Assembly: GCA_023653785.1 (NCBI GenBank)
Contig: JAMKCH010011945.1
Location: 1 to 64,000, forward strand
Reading direction: 5' to 3'
DNA length: 64,000 bases
From: Ophioderma brevispina
Lineage: Eukaryota > Echinodermata > Ophiuroidea > Amphilepidida > Ophiodermatidae
The notes under the pieces were generated by a model. The model was not told the origin of the DNA and did no database searches. It saw only the letters and a list, made by a program, of their open reading frames with translations. The first letter of the stretch is position 1, and each line of letters opens with the position of its first letter. Shown one piece after another: positions 11,395 to 24,700 of this stretch. A program made the position numbers and the translations under genes.

Positions 11395-12505
11395 CAGAAT
11401 TGTTCAGTGGTCCGGCAACGCGTGCGCCGCAATAGCTGCATAAAAGGGGCGGAGACTATGGGTAGCCTCATACGCGGTTAACGCTGGGGAGGCCAACCTA
11501 CTCAAACAAGCCAGTCGGTCATTCACTTCGGGTTGTGCGCAAGGTAACGCTCAGCGCACGGTAATAACTATGAACCAATTGTGGCAGAGAGTATGAATTA
11601 TCACAACTTATCTGCTCAATCTTGTATTTCTAATAATTCAGTGTATAAAACAAAAGCCTTCTTCCGCTAAATTGGTTTCATTAATAGTTTCTGCCATGTC
11701 TAAAAAAAGCATTGACATTACAAATGCAGCCCACATTGTCTATCGTTTATCAGTGTAACCTTATAGGTACACACCACTAAACTTCACTTACACACACAGT
11801 AGTCTATGGGGAAAAAATTGACCAACTTTGAGATGTTATTTCACATTTAAAAACTCTCACAGAGGAAATCAACAACATCACCCCAAAGTCCACCCCAGCC
11901 TGAATGAAATCACCAAATAACAAAGTTTTTTTGTTTTTTTGAATTTCTTTAATTTTTAGTACGAAATCTACCAAAACTTGCACAATGTCAGACCGACAAC
12001 CCAAAATTCTCTATAGTCGCCAAAAGCTAGTAATTTGCAAATCGATGTAAAATTGATGACTCAGAGGAAGTAAATTTCCTCAAATTCATGTGCCCAAATG
12101 CCAGCTTGTTGAGTTTGAAAACATACCAATCTACCATGTAAATCATGAATTTCAAACTTTCTTAATATAACCAGTGCATTTTCAGACATGTGTAAAGACA
12201 CGGTTTTCCCCAGATGCCATGCAAGAAGTAGTCCACCCAAGATTTATTATCCTTACGGCAGCCAGGTTAGTGGTGAAAACATAGGGCTACGCCTACCGCT
12301 TTCTCTACTCTACAGTGTGAGATATTATCAGATTTTCTTACTCAGTTTAAAAGAAGTGATCTCAATAATTGTGTGAGATATACATTCAAAGATTATTAAA
12401 AACCCATTATACAATATTAATTTATAATTGTTCTCTTCTACCAGATTGCACCCAAATACGATTCAGTAATGCCACAAACGCTGTTTTCACCTCTTTTATT
12501 TATTT
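11395..12505. other. No recognisable gene
   Basis: Probably intron. A relatively GC-rich patch at 11400-11580 (CAACGCGTGCGCCGC and similar) is unlike its surroundings and may be a short repeat of unknown kind. Confidence 0.35.
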
Positions 12506-12510
12506 ACTTA

Positions 12511-12628
12511 TTCTCTCTTCACAAGTAGGTCCTTCCCAGGAGTACTTATAGTTACAACTCAGTTCACCATTGTTATTATGGCAGGTTCCTCCGTTACAAC
12601 CGCGATCAGGGTTGGCCAAATGGATCAA
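12511..12628 (-). CDS. EGF-like domain exon, type C copy 3
   Basis: A minus-strand acceptor (GGTAAAAG) precedes TTGATCC at 12628. The frame NPDRGCNGGTCHNNNGELSC continues NYKYSWEGPTCEER. Cysteines 2, 3, 4 and 6 and the NGG turn are present. The fifth cysteine is replaced (CNY instead of CDC), and the first is lost in TTGATCCATTTGG. The GGACCTACTTGTGAAGAG end is identical to the 11191 copy, placing it in the same exon family. Confidence 0.72.
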
Positions 12629-12954
12629 CTTTTACCTTTTCGTAAGTGCCAGTCCAAATGCAGGGGCGGAACCAGGGTAAAATCATAGGAGGGACGAAAC
12701 ATTGCACGATTAACTCATATAGGTAAAAAAACAACAACTAATTTTTACACAATTTAACCCCCTGTTTTTCCTGAATTTTGAAACTATCAGGGATTGCCAT
12801 CCGCTTTGCCTTACTCCGACCCTGGTCCAAATTAGTTGTTTAATAAATCTGGATAACAAATGGTGGACCAAGAGGGCCCATGTCAAATGGGTTATATAAA
12901 TCTATATTATCACATATCGATACATTTACTATGTTTGTTTATCCTTATCCAGGT

Positions 12955-14035
12955 ATTTAGGTTAATTTATATGTAATTGGACTAATAACCCAGAACAAAA
13001 ACAGCCTCATGCCAGGTGTCATTATCACATATGCTCCTTGCATAACTGTAACATACAATAATTAGTATTTCTTTTTTCATTGTCATCGTCCTCCTCCTTT
13101 CATCTTTTCTCTTCTGTATATGCTCAATATTACAGCAACAACATATGTTAAGTTTATTTAACAAATGTATAATTTTTTTTTTTACTCTGGTTCATGTTGC
13201 TGCATGTGTTCATTATTATATTATTGATAATGTGTTTAACCTTTCCCCTGACCCAATTTGTTTTAACCCTTGTATGATACATAGTCTATCCCATGTTATG
13301 AAGGATATAAACATAATGTTTATTCAAATGCATTGCTTTTAGGCCATTGCTTCTCGTATGATGTTCAATAAATGCACTTGCCACCGAAGCGTTGTGTGGC
13401 AAGGTGGAAATGGTAATTGAACTCTGTACACAGCATAGTTTTTTTCACTCAACGTATGTTCTATCCCTTTTCATAATTACGTGAATTACTATTCACAATG
13501 GTACAGGGATTCAATTTGACCGATACCCTTTTCAACTTATACTTTATATAAAACTGTTTTAAATCATTGATACAAGAAATTTATTTTGTTTAGAATGAGT
13601 AGTATGGTGTTACATTATATCAATATTATCATGATATGTAATATTGTTTGTTATGTTTCCATATTCAGAAATTTACTGTTAATTTATATGTAATTGGACT
13701 TTAGAAACCCGGACCAACAGCCTTCAATGCAGTATGTTCACTTTATCCACCACATACTCCTCGCCATAACTACCACACAATAATTATGTCTTTCTGTTTC
13801 TTGCTCATGTCTCTCCTTTAACTTTTCTTTCTGTATATTATGCTCAATTATTACACCAACAGCATAATGTTAAGTTAATTAAAATCAAATTATAATTTTT
13901 ATTGTTTACTAGGAGTAATTGCTGCTGCATGTGTTTATGAACTATATTGATATGGTGTTTACTTTTCCGACCCAATTTATTTACCATTGGTATGATTATA
14001 TTGTCTACACCTGTATGTAGGATAATGTTTACCTC
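12955..14035. repeat. Direct repeat of about 390 bp upstream of a LINE
   Basis: Positions 12955-13345 and 13665-14035 match in order: GTTAATTTATATGTAATTGG, CAACAGCCT/ACAGCCTCATGC, ACAATAATTA, TCTTTTCT...CTGTATAT, TGCTCAATATTACA.CAACA, GCTGCTGCATGTGTT, GACCCAATTT. The second unit ends about 600 bp before the first LINE coding motif, so the units may be tandem 5'-UTR monomers of that element. Confidence 0.6.
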
Positions 14036-14639
14036 AACTGTTCAGCTTCTAAATGCTGCTTCTGCCACCTTTCACCGTCCGCCAATAATGTAAGGTACCC
14101 TGGTACACATGGCGCGCTATATTACTCTGCTGGTATAGCCACTTCTGGAAAAGCTTGCATTTGAGTTATATACTCCCTGTGCCCTTTGTTTTGCTTGGCC
14201 CTGATCATTTTTTCACGTATTGATTTATTTTGTCTTATTTTAAAAAACACACTGAGCTCCGTTCACTCCTTGGACTAGTGGCACGGTGAAAAAGCGCATC
14301 CACGTTTTTCCCCTTAAATCTTAAGTCAATTTATTCGGGATTAAGTGTTACCCCACTTTAGCAACCCTCTCACCCTGTCTATAGTATTAAGAATTTCTTT
14401 AGTCATTTTTTTTTTGTGTAATGCTGCTGTATCGACGTGGTCTAGTCCTTTGTTTGTTGTTGTTTGTTGTCTGTATTGTTGTATGACTGATTCTTTACAT
14501 AATTAACCCTTCAAAACCATTTGCCTTTAACAGCTCTATAAACATTCTAAAAAGACCTTTTATGAAACTGATGTGACCAACCCACATATCCCGTTATTGT
14601 AAATACTATTACAGCGACAACATAAACACCCACGAACCT

Positions 14640-17600
14640 AACATTAGTAATTCTAACCTGTCATTATTTCATTCAAACATTAGAAGCCTTAATAAAAATT
14701 CCAATGACATTGTAAATTTCTATCTATTTTCCATCAACATATTTGACATATATGGTTTTTCTGAAACCTGGTTTACCTCCGACATTTGAGCGTCATTAAT
14801 TAATATTGTGATATCGCACAATTGAGATATGGTATAAGGCAGGCCAGGAGAGGAGCGTGCGTTTCCTTATTTATTAACTCTAACATAAATTACAGTAACC
14901 GTCCCGACCTTTCGCTTAACTGTTCTGAGTTTGTGATTCTCTCTTTGTTGAAGTTACACAAACTCCATCAACATTATTGTTGGTATAATTTATAAACCTG
15001 AATATGTCAATTTAAGTGACTTCCAGTTGCAATGATAGAGTTCTGAATACAATTTCGACTAATGAAAAAAAGAAAGTTATATAATGCGTTGATTATAACC
15101 TGGACCTGATGACACATAACCACTGATTCTAAAGTCAGAGATTTTATCAACTTGTTCTATTCGCCATTGATTTCATCCCATGCATTGACAGGCCAACCAG
15201 GAGTAGGCCTATACATATGTCAAATGACGCCAACTCTCACGACAACATTTAACCAATGACTTGACAACCAATTGCAGTTCAGGGGGATTATCACAGACCT
15301 CTCTGATCATTACCCCCATCTTTCTTACTCAAGAAAAACAATAGGTCCTAATAATGAGCCATCTACGCCGCTTACAAGAGCGTCACGTCAACTCAAGCCA
15401 AATAACCATTACAAAGCGTCTGAAAATGCCCTCTCTCTTATAGATTGCCAATTCATTAAAGACAATCCCGATCAGACTTAGCCTACAATGATTTAAACAA
15501 TAAATTTACAGAACTCTTCAAGATTCACTGGTCCTACCAAAACCAAGATTATCTCTAGACGTTAACTCACCCAAAAAACCTTGGATTACTAAAGGCCTAA
15601 TTAAATCACTTAAAACAAAGGATATAAATTATACAAAACCTATATTGCTAAACCGAACCTAATAAAAACTAAAATATAATACTACCGACAATCATCTAAT
15701 CTCTTACTTAGACTCAGTAAAAAATCCTAATAGTAATAAAATTGAAAAATGTAAAAATTAATTACTAAAAAAGTGTGGCAAATACTTAACGAACTACATG
15801 GACGCAATAAGAAATCAAGTTACTGACTTCTTCAAACGACAACGGGGATAAGTAACCGATGATAAGGTTATTGCGAGAATCTTTAACACCTTTTGTTACA
15901 TTGGTAAATCTCTTGCCGATAAAATCTCTAATCCGCCCAATGATTATGCAACCACCTTTATCATCTTTAATAATCCAAAATAGCATGTTTATTTATCCAA
16001 CTTCTGATGCTGAAAATTGGACAAAATAACATCAAATTATAAAACAGCAAAAGCAGTGCAGCTGATTTGTTGGGAATCAGTAACATCTTCTTAAGCAAAA
16101 ATTATTCCCACCATCAATGATTGTCCTTGCCCATCTTTTTAATAACTCATTTTATACTGGCATTGTCCCATCCTTACTAAAAGAAGCTATGTTATAACGG
16201 TCTTCAAAGCCGGTGATAAGCACGACTTTAGAATTACAGACCAATTTCAATCCTTCCAGCTATCTCCAAATACTTGAAAAGATTGTTACAGTCGTTGTAT
16301 TTGACTTCATATCCCGACACAATATACTCCCTCGCAACAATTTGGTTTTAGGCTTAAACGACGACATACATGGCAATTAATGAGCTTTATTGCGCCATAG
16401 CCAAAAAATCTTGGCCCAAAAACTTCACACCATTGGTTATTTTTCTTGATCTTAGCAAAGCCTTTAATACCATAAACCATGATATTCTTCTTAATAAAAT
16501 CAATAAATATGGTATCAGAGGACTTGCCAACAGTTGGATTAAAAATACCTCTCTGGTAGAAACAAAAGGATTTCATCAAAAAATCTTATCTGAAATCAAA
16601 TGTATATGTGGAGTTCCCAGGATCTATTCTGGACCCCATGTTCTTATATATATCACATGACCTCCCATCATGCTCCAAAATACCACATTTTAATTGTATT
16701 TGCAGACGACACAAATATTTAAGTCTAAACATTCAGTGATCCCAAAAACATTGGAAACAATTATAAAATACGAATTAATCAAATTTACAATTGGTTTTTA
16801 AACGAAAGAAGTTATCTATTCAAAATTAAAAAAAAAGGAATGAATGATATGTTAAAAATTAAGAAAACAGTAACAAACAAGACATTACACCAAGCTTGTA
16901 AATAGATAAACAGTAATTCAGCAATGTTGAGGATACTAAATTTCTAGGCCTAACTCTTTGATTACATTTATCATGGACATCACAAACACAACATGTTTCT
17001 AAAATAGTGTCTAAATACAATGGTTATAATTGTAGCGTTGTCCGTTCCTTTTCCCCATTAGTTGAGTATTACTGAAAACTTATTATAATGCTCTATTCAT
17101 ACCTTATTTTCTTATGGGCAATGATATGGGCCGACTCCAACAATTGCACCAATCTTGACTCGCTATTTCTACTTCAAAAAGAATTATAAGAACATGGACT
17201 AACTCTATGGCTTGCTCATAACTGACCCCCTTTTGTCGTCTCTAAAAACACTGAAGATTTAAGACATCTTCAAACTACAGCTTGCATCTTTTATGTTCCT
17301 ATTTCATCATGATCTCCTCCCCAATGAATCATATTGATGAACGTCCCGTTAACATTGACACACTTCTCCATCACTTAAATAAATGTTAGAAATGCCAAAG
17401 CTGTTTCATCAAGAAAACGAACATAGTTTTTGCCAGAAACACCCCAAGTTCTCAGGTCCCTCTATTTTGGAAAAACCTACTGATCACATAACAAAAAATT
17501 CCCCTTCCTTTGCGTCTTTCAAAAACTAACTTAAAAACATAAACTCATCAGTTTCTACAAACAATGACCTCTCTCCCCATAACTCTGTACAATTTCTTTC

Positions 17601-18125
17601 AACTTTTGGTTTTCAGTTGAAAAATGTTCGTCGGTTTATTACTTGTTTATTATGTCCGTCCGGTATTGTTATTTTGTCAGTAGGTTGTCTACCTAGACAT
17701 CGTCTGTCCTGTTTTGGTGTTGTTCCTTCGTTTGTTAAGTGACCCCACCGTCTTGATTTGTCTGTTTTAAATCCAGGGCAATTTTCCTCACTATTTGCTC
17801 ATACAATATACAATTTCTTTATTTTAAAATTTCCTTTGTAAACTATGCTTATTGTATTTTTATTATCGATTTACCAAGTAGAGTTCCTGGGAAATGTTTG
17901 TCGTTCCATCTTATTCAATAAGTTATTACTGTAAATTGTTTTTTCAAGGGCAATACAATCCCACGCTAGCGTTTTTTAGCAGGGTCTTCATCTCATCCAC
18001 ATTGCTTATCAGGCATAATATATTCTATATGCATAATTTTTTGCTTGGTTTTATTATGCTTTATTTATATTTATAGGTATATTTGATGTGAGAGTGAAAT
18101 TAAATTTGATTGATTGATTGATTGA
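14640..18125 (+). mobile_element. Non-LTR retrotransposon (LINE), endonuclease plus reverse transcriptase, decayed
   Basis: The plus strand encodes, in broken frames, an apurinic-type endonuclease start at 14659 (SLFHSNIRSLNKN, then YGFSETWFTS), a later endonuclease part near 15270 (GIITDLSDHYPHLS), and the reverse transcriptase palm near 16430 (VIFLDLSKAFNTINHDILL, then KINKYGIRGLANSWIKN), followed by a degraded GVP.xGS.xGP block near 16610 and FADDTN-like bases near 16702. The 3' end carries a TTGATTGATTGATTGATTGA tail near 18105. Such elements copy themselves by target-primed reverse transcription. Clade is probably jockey/CR1-like. Many frameshifts and stops make it inactive as read. Confidence 0.88.
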
Positions 18126-18129
18126 TCGT

Positions 18130-19760
18130 CTACATTGTTAATTTAAACAAGTATGTTTACATGTCTCGTGATTGTCAAAGGTCAGAAAAGACAATTTTTA
18201 AACACAAACAAATGAGCCTTGTGCACAGTGATCTGGAATTTTATTAATAACACTGTTTTAATGATTTTAATCAGATTAGTTCAAGAATTTGGTAGGTCCA
18301 AAAAACACAATTACACAATATTTACACCTAGTGATTTTACATAAGAATATATTTAAGATTTAGTCTTCTAATGGCAAAAGTCCAAGAGCGTTGCAGTTCA
18401 ACGATGATATGTCCTAACAGCGAAGGCTCCACAAAAAACAGGATGCTCGTATAAAAATCCTCGGATGGATAATTCAAGGAATCATCTCAGTCCTGAAGAT
18501 AATTTTGTCTTGCAGTTCAAACGAGGGGGTTGTCCCCATCTGCAGTACCACAAGTATCAACACCTAAGGTCCGTCTGTCGTCTCGAATTAGTCCACCATT
18601 CTAGGCCCAAAAAGTGGGATTTCCTTTGATTCCAAACAATGAAGCCCTTTAGGGAGGGGTATTATTTACGCAGGGGGGGGGGGTGGGGGATTGAGGGGTG
18701 AACCCGAATTTTTTTGTAAGAGACGAGGGGGGGGGAAAGTGAATTTGTCATAACAAGAGAGAGGGGGAACATGAACTTTTAAATGGGGAAATCAGCATGG
18801 GCAAGGGGGGAGTGTGAAACTTTTTGACCGGAAGCGAGGGGGAACAACGCGAAAATTTTTGCCGACGCAAAAACGAAAAAAAAGTTGAAATCCTCCATTC
18901 TCCCACCCCCGACATAAATAATGACGCTCCCTCGCCTCGAAGGTGACACCGGAGAAATAGCTGATTCTGATACTATGTACGGCACTGCCCTGACCCCATA
19001 CTGAGATCCACAAACCTAAAACAAACTGGCTATACTTACTAAATATCTGGTACGGCAACCAAAATCTAATTTCTCACCATGTTCTCCTTATAGATACACT
19101 ATTTCACATCTAATGTAGTATTTCCTACTTACCTAAAAATAGATATAACGCCATCACCATGCATAATATAACCGAAATCTATCCAATCAGAAATAACATA
19201 AAAAATTATCTGCATTGCCTCACCTTACATTTCTGTCATCATGAAAAACTACTAATTTGCAATCTGTTTGATCTCAAAGCAAAACAAGTTGACTCATTTT
19301 CTTAAAGTTAGCATCTTGGAGATCCTGCCTTATCCTTGCACATCTTTATGTCAATAAACATTCCATGATCTAATTTGGCATTAGGGGAATTCCATCTTCT
19401 CTTTACATCACAAACAAGTTACTTTTCCGTGAGAAATCGTTTCTCAAGTAAAATTGGAGAAATATAAAATAATATTTTTAATCACAAAATGGAGGCTAAT
19501 ATATAACAGATAGGATTTTTTTTTTTATTGTAATTGAACAATAAAGATAACAAATTTTGCCCTACTGATGGAAATCTCTATCCCTAAATATAATTCAAGA
19601 AAGATAACTAGGAGAATAAGATGAGATTTACTAATTCAATAGCATCATTTAAAGATAAAGGGTGTTTCCATAAAGGTGACCCCTTTTCGAACATACTTTT
19701 ATGACACATATGAATTCGGAACCTTACCGGAAAGATAAACCACTAAAACCAAGAGAACCA
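18130..19760. other. No recognisable gene; G-rich repeat patch
   Basis: A patch at 18660-18990 contains repeated GAGGGGGAA...TTTT units and G runs, interrupting otherwise AT-rich sequence. The minus-strand frames at 18779-19058 lie on this patch and are not convincing genes. Confidence 0.35.
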
Positions 19761-19767
19761 CTTCTTA

Positions 19768-19865
19768 GGTCGCAGATAGGTCCTTCCCAGGAGTTCGTAC
19801 AGTCACAAAATTGGTTTCACCATTGTCGTGTAGCAGGTCCCTCCTGTACACAAGGATGTGGATAG
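19768..19865 (-). pseudogene. EGF-like exon remnant, most 5' copy
   Basis: On the minus strand CATCCTTGTGTACAGGAGGG, then GACAATGGTG and GTGACTGTACGAACTCCTGG read as HPCVQ.GGTC, NDNG-like bases, CDCTNSWEGPICDL. This is the same EGF module family as 11191 and 12511, with the CDCTNSWEGP core retained and the last cysteine as TGC. The middle is out of frame. It stands about 7 kb upstream of the next exon copy, with a LINE in between. Confidence 0.65.
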
Positions 19866-19958
19866 CATGGATTGGAAAATCCTGGAATGGATTTAAATTA
19901 TACGGGTGCATTGACTTTTTTTTTTGTAGAAAATGTTCCCATAAAAGCTGTTTTATTA

Positions 19959-20060
19959 ACACTTAAGTGTAAGGGGGGGGGGAGGGATCCATGTGAGCCA
20001 ACATTGTTTTTTCTACGCCATTTTTTAACGGGTAAATTACTTTTGCCAATTTTTTAAAGT
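19959..20060. mobile_element. Left-end fragment of the TTAA inverted-repeat element
   Basis: TTAACACTTAAGTG followed by a G run, TCCATGTGAGCCAACATTG and a T-rich block matches the left end of the copy at 22801 (TTAACACTTAAGTGCCCAAG, TCCATATTACCCAAC, T-rich). No right end was found nearby, so this is a truncated copy. Confidence 0.6.
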
Positions 20061-20064
20061 AAGT

Positions 20065-21795
20065 AAGTAATTGTCTAAAATAAGTTGCGAATAATTTGTG
20101 GAAAAATTCAAATTGGCCCTGGCGCTATTATGCTAATTAGCATAATAAGCATTTTGGGGGCGCTATTAAGGGGCGCACCATAGATTCATTCAAGGGGGCT
20201 TTTGAAGTTAAAAAAAATCACCCACCATATGAGCAAAAAAAAACTTCCCACTTTCCCAGTAAAAAAAAACTTTAACCCACACCTTTATAAGAGGGTTTAA
20301 AAAAATTGACCTGTGGCAACACAGAAAAAAATTTTCACCGTTACTTACATTGGGATTACTCTATCATAACCCATAAAATTTGCAAACTATTTCAGCGGCG
20401 CTAACTCGCGGTTTTCAAAAGTAATCACAGACATAATTAAGTGTAGGGCTTCTCATGGTTGAGAAATGACGACAGATTCGTCATTGAAACGTTGCGACCA
20501 CTTTGTACTACCTTTAGGCAAAAGCATGAAATTGAAACGGCCCGGTTTGGGGCATCAAATTCAATCAAAGATTAGCCGTACACCAGTAAGTTTATTTTTT
20601 TCAGGACTGTTACAAAGTTGGCCTTAATTACTATTGTAAGTAATTAACTTGCAATTTTAAAAGTGGGTCTATCAAGTATTAAATAGAAAAATGCCTGAAA
20701 AAACTAAATACTCCTAGTTCGCCGCGCACCACAAACCCGCATCGCTACGTGCACAGGAAAAAAACTAAAACAATTTGATTTTGCTTGCAAAAACGGTTAG
20801 TTCATACATTACAAAATAATATTGTTACCCATCAAATTTGCATGAGAAAAAAGGTTTTGTTTGGAAAGGAAATGCAAGGGTTCCGCACTTTTTCCGCACT
20901 CACTCGACAGCTTGTATACAGATCGTCAACGGAATCTTCCAAAAAGGCCAATCGACCAAAAGTCACATTTCGAGATAACGGCGATCAGAGTAGTTTTAGA
21001 GAGAATTATGAACTTCAGATATAAATTTGAACATTTTAGGAAAATGATTATGTTACATTGTGGACATGAAACGTTCTTCATTTTGAGCACGCTTTCAATT
21101 CATGTAATCCTTTGTTTTACTGTCAAAATTTAAGATAAAGTGATTGGCCTGTTTGCAAAAAATAAAAAACGTCCTCTGTTACTCTGTCAAAGGAGACGAA
21201 TGGCATTCGCCTTGTTTGCGTAAGCAAAAAAGAGTCGATCCAGGGGGGTGGTAGGACATGCAACCTAACAGCAATAGCAAATTCAAAATTTTAATTTATA
21301 GATTTATTTAAAAAACTATTTAAAAGATTTAATGGTAGGAGGGAGCTATTACGCATATCGAAAGGGTACACACAGAATTGACTAAATATAGAGCTGGTTA
21401 CGAATATTTAAATCTATATGACAGTTATTGGAAAATTACATCATTTGCAGCGGGGTTAATTCACTTACCCCCGCGGATTTTGAGCCAATATTTTTTTCCT
21501 TATTTTAGTCATTATATTACTAATCTGTTGAACACAAGTTTTACGAGATTATTGTTTTAAGTCACTGGGACCCGAGCAACTGCCATAGTAATGCACGTAC
21601 AGTTCCACAAATTCCCGTTTGGAAATCCCCATGCCAAACATCGAGCAGATCGTGTCCCTCGCCCCCCCCCCCCCCCGAGTCGATCGATCGCCTTCAGGAC
21701 GGTGGTGATTGAAATGTGGAACATCTTTTGCCTACGGAGGGCGCTATAAATGACTATGATTTTCTTAGACGTCACTCATCTTTACCGGCAAAATA
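20065..21795. other. No recognisable gene
   Basis: AT-rich DNA with A runs near 20235-20270. The 90- and 79-codon overlapping plus-strand frames at 20785-21133 show no known motif; a poly-C run lies at about 21661-21676. Confidence 0.35.
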
Positions 21796-21799
21796 TGAA

Positions 21800-24700
21800 C
21801 AAGTGAATCAAGTTATTTATTCAAGCATAACTATCGTACATGAGACAGAAATGTATAACGTATATCAATGATCAGTACATAATGCAAGAAGTATCAATTG
21901 TAACTGTCTTAGATGAATAGGTGAGGCATATGATATGCTAGGACCAGTATGGACAACCCGATATGGGCTTATATTTATGCTGCCCTGTATCCATAAATTA
22001 AAATATACTCAATATTTCAATAATTACAATATTACAAAATGACTCAAGTAAGGGATGATGTAAAATAGTACATAGGTCAATATACATACAAAAAACAAAC
22101 AAAAACTAACTAGCCAAACACTAACGGATACCAGGAATACGGGACTTGGACAAGAAGACAGACTTCTCAACATAACTTTGTGTATGGTATGTAATAATAT
22201 TTCGTAATGAGGAAGCAGAGGTTGAATCGGTAGTGGTGAGGAAAAAAAGTAGGAATAAAGATAGAATGAGATGAAAAATAAAGTGAGGGAGAAATAAGGA
22301 CTTGGGGAGTAATTTATTAAGAATGATACTGGTTATGAAATGTTGTTTTCAGTTGAGCTTTAAATTATTTTGTTTGGTAATTGGTAGTGTTAGATTCTGG
22401 GAGATCATTCCAAATTTTTGCGCGCCGTGATACTGAATACAGTGCTTTTCAGGGGTATATTTTGGGAGGGGAAGATGGAGTTGTTCGTCTTGTCTGGTGT
22501 TATAGAGCTATGGATTTGTCTGTTTTGTGTTAAAGTCATTGCTGGAAGTTCGGAGGTAATGATTGTTGTGATAGTCAAACATGAAGAACATTACTGTGGA
22601 GTTTGTTGAGGTGCTCTAATTTAATTTTTAGTGAGTGAAATAATGGCCAAGTAATGATTCTCTGGTGTGATTTTTGTGATGTGCGAATGGCCCAATTCTG
22701 TGTGATGTTTAGTTTGGTGAGCCGTGAATGATATTTGGAGGCCGCAAATGAGGTTACAGTAGCTAAGGTATGGGAGAAACTAGTGTGTTGTAAAGTGATT
22801 TTAACACTTAAGTGCCCAAGGGGGTCCATATTACCCAACCTTTGATTTTTTTTGCGATTTTTCTTTCTCGGTTACGCATCAAATTTTTCAAGGAGTTTTT
22901 TGCTAATTGTCTATTTATGAATACCTTCTCCCCGATACAAACACATTTAAATCCGCCCCACGGCTTCATTAGAATCTTAGGTTGGGTCCCTAGAAACCCC
23001 CCCCTTGGGCCACTAACGGAAGTGAAAACAAGATAGTTTTACTAATTAAAAAATTCAAGTAATTAAAACTTCGGATTTATTTGCTTAGATATATACCCTT
23101 GGAGTATTAATTATAATAATAATACGCTAAATCAAATAACCTTTTATAGCTGATAGCAACTCAATTCTAATTTTGTCATGCCGTTCCTCAACTGTGTAAG
23201 TCTATGGAAAATAAGGCGATTTTGAACTGTCTGAAAAAAATACAAGATGGTATAAATTTGGCTATATTTTGCATGATTTATTTTTAATTGGTTATTCTAG
23301 AGTAGAATTAATGAATTGATTTTTGGTTTCAAACCTTATATTTGGAGTTGCTGAGGATGGAACTGTTCGACCCCACTCGGTTTCGAAGATTGGACAAGTT
23401 CAACTGGCTGTAGGTCATAGGTCAAGGTCGGATTTTATTTTTATGTGCTGGGTATGTTTGTTCTTACGTGACCCCCATTTAATTTGTGTTAAGTGTCATG
23501 ATCAAACTCCACGGGAAAGTGGTTATCTGGTGGTCGCCTAGGAACCACCCCCCCCCTTGGGCACTAACGGAATTTTTTTTGCTTGGGCACTTAGTTGTTA
23601 AGGTGTAGTCTGGTAGGTGGAGTTTAACTCTGTAGATTGTACCAATTGCGTTGACCTCTTTGGTAGTGACAGAGTTGATGTATTCGTTCCATGTAAGTTT
23701 GTCGTCGATTGTATCCCATAAATTTAGTTGAGGTGTACCTGGGAGATTGTCTGGTTTTCTATTGTTAATGTTTTGAATTTTTTTTTGATTGATTTGTGTG
23801 TAGAGAAAAGCCTGTTAGTTAGTTTTTGAAACATTGAGATAAAGTTTTTTGAAGAGAGCGACTAGGGGATTGGCCGACCCCATCAGTGATTTTTGCGAGT
23901 TCATGATTCATGTTGTCAAAAAGTGCATTAATGTTAGAGTGTGAGAGAAAATGTTTGTGTCATTGCAAATCATATTAGTTTTAGTGGTTAAGATGTTGGT
24001 CGTCATGTAAATGATGAAAAGTAGGGGGTCCAAGGATTGAGCGTTGCGGATGCCAATGGATATGTTTAATTGATGATGTCATGGAGTGTACGTAGACTTA
24101 TTGTGAACGGTTAGTACGGTAACTCCTGAACCACTCCAAGCCTACTCCACGGACAACCTTAATGAAAAGCTTTGCAGAGAATGTTGTTGTCAAATGGTGT
24201 CGAAAGCTTGGAGAGATCCAGGTATACCCCCATGGTGTGTAAGTTTATTTTTAATTGCAATGTTGAGGTTGGTTGTTAGTTCAGGGAGTGCCATGTAAGT
24301 CGAGGGTTTGGGCCTAAAACCGTATTGTTCATATCGACAAGAATGTTGTGCTTAATGGAGAATGTAGACAGACTGTGTACATATTTTTTTCAAGTAGTTT
24401 TGAAAAAGATGAAGACCAGAATGGCCTGTATTTGCAATGTATTGGCACTTTGTTTTTTTTTGTTTTTGTAAATTGGATGAATGACTTTGCTTGATTTGAG
24501 GTGGTCTGGGAAAGTTTCCCTTTGAGAAGTGATTGGTAAATATGTGCATCAGAGGCAAATGATGTTATCATATGATTCGTTAGCAATCCCAGGATCTTGT
24601 CGGTACCAGCACTTTTACCAGGTTTCAACAGGGTGGCGAGTTTGTGTCATTTCAGCTACAGTACTGATTCAGAAAATTGAAGTGATGTGTTTTTTGGAAG

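Noticed and set aside
12662..12835. CAGGGGCGGAACCAGGGT ... ACCCTGGTCC as a possible small TIR element
   Set aside because: Only about ten bases at the ends pair, there is no target duplication, and the interior has no repeat structure; kept only as a weak suspicion.
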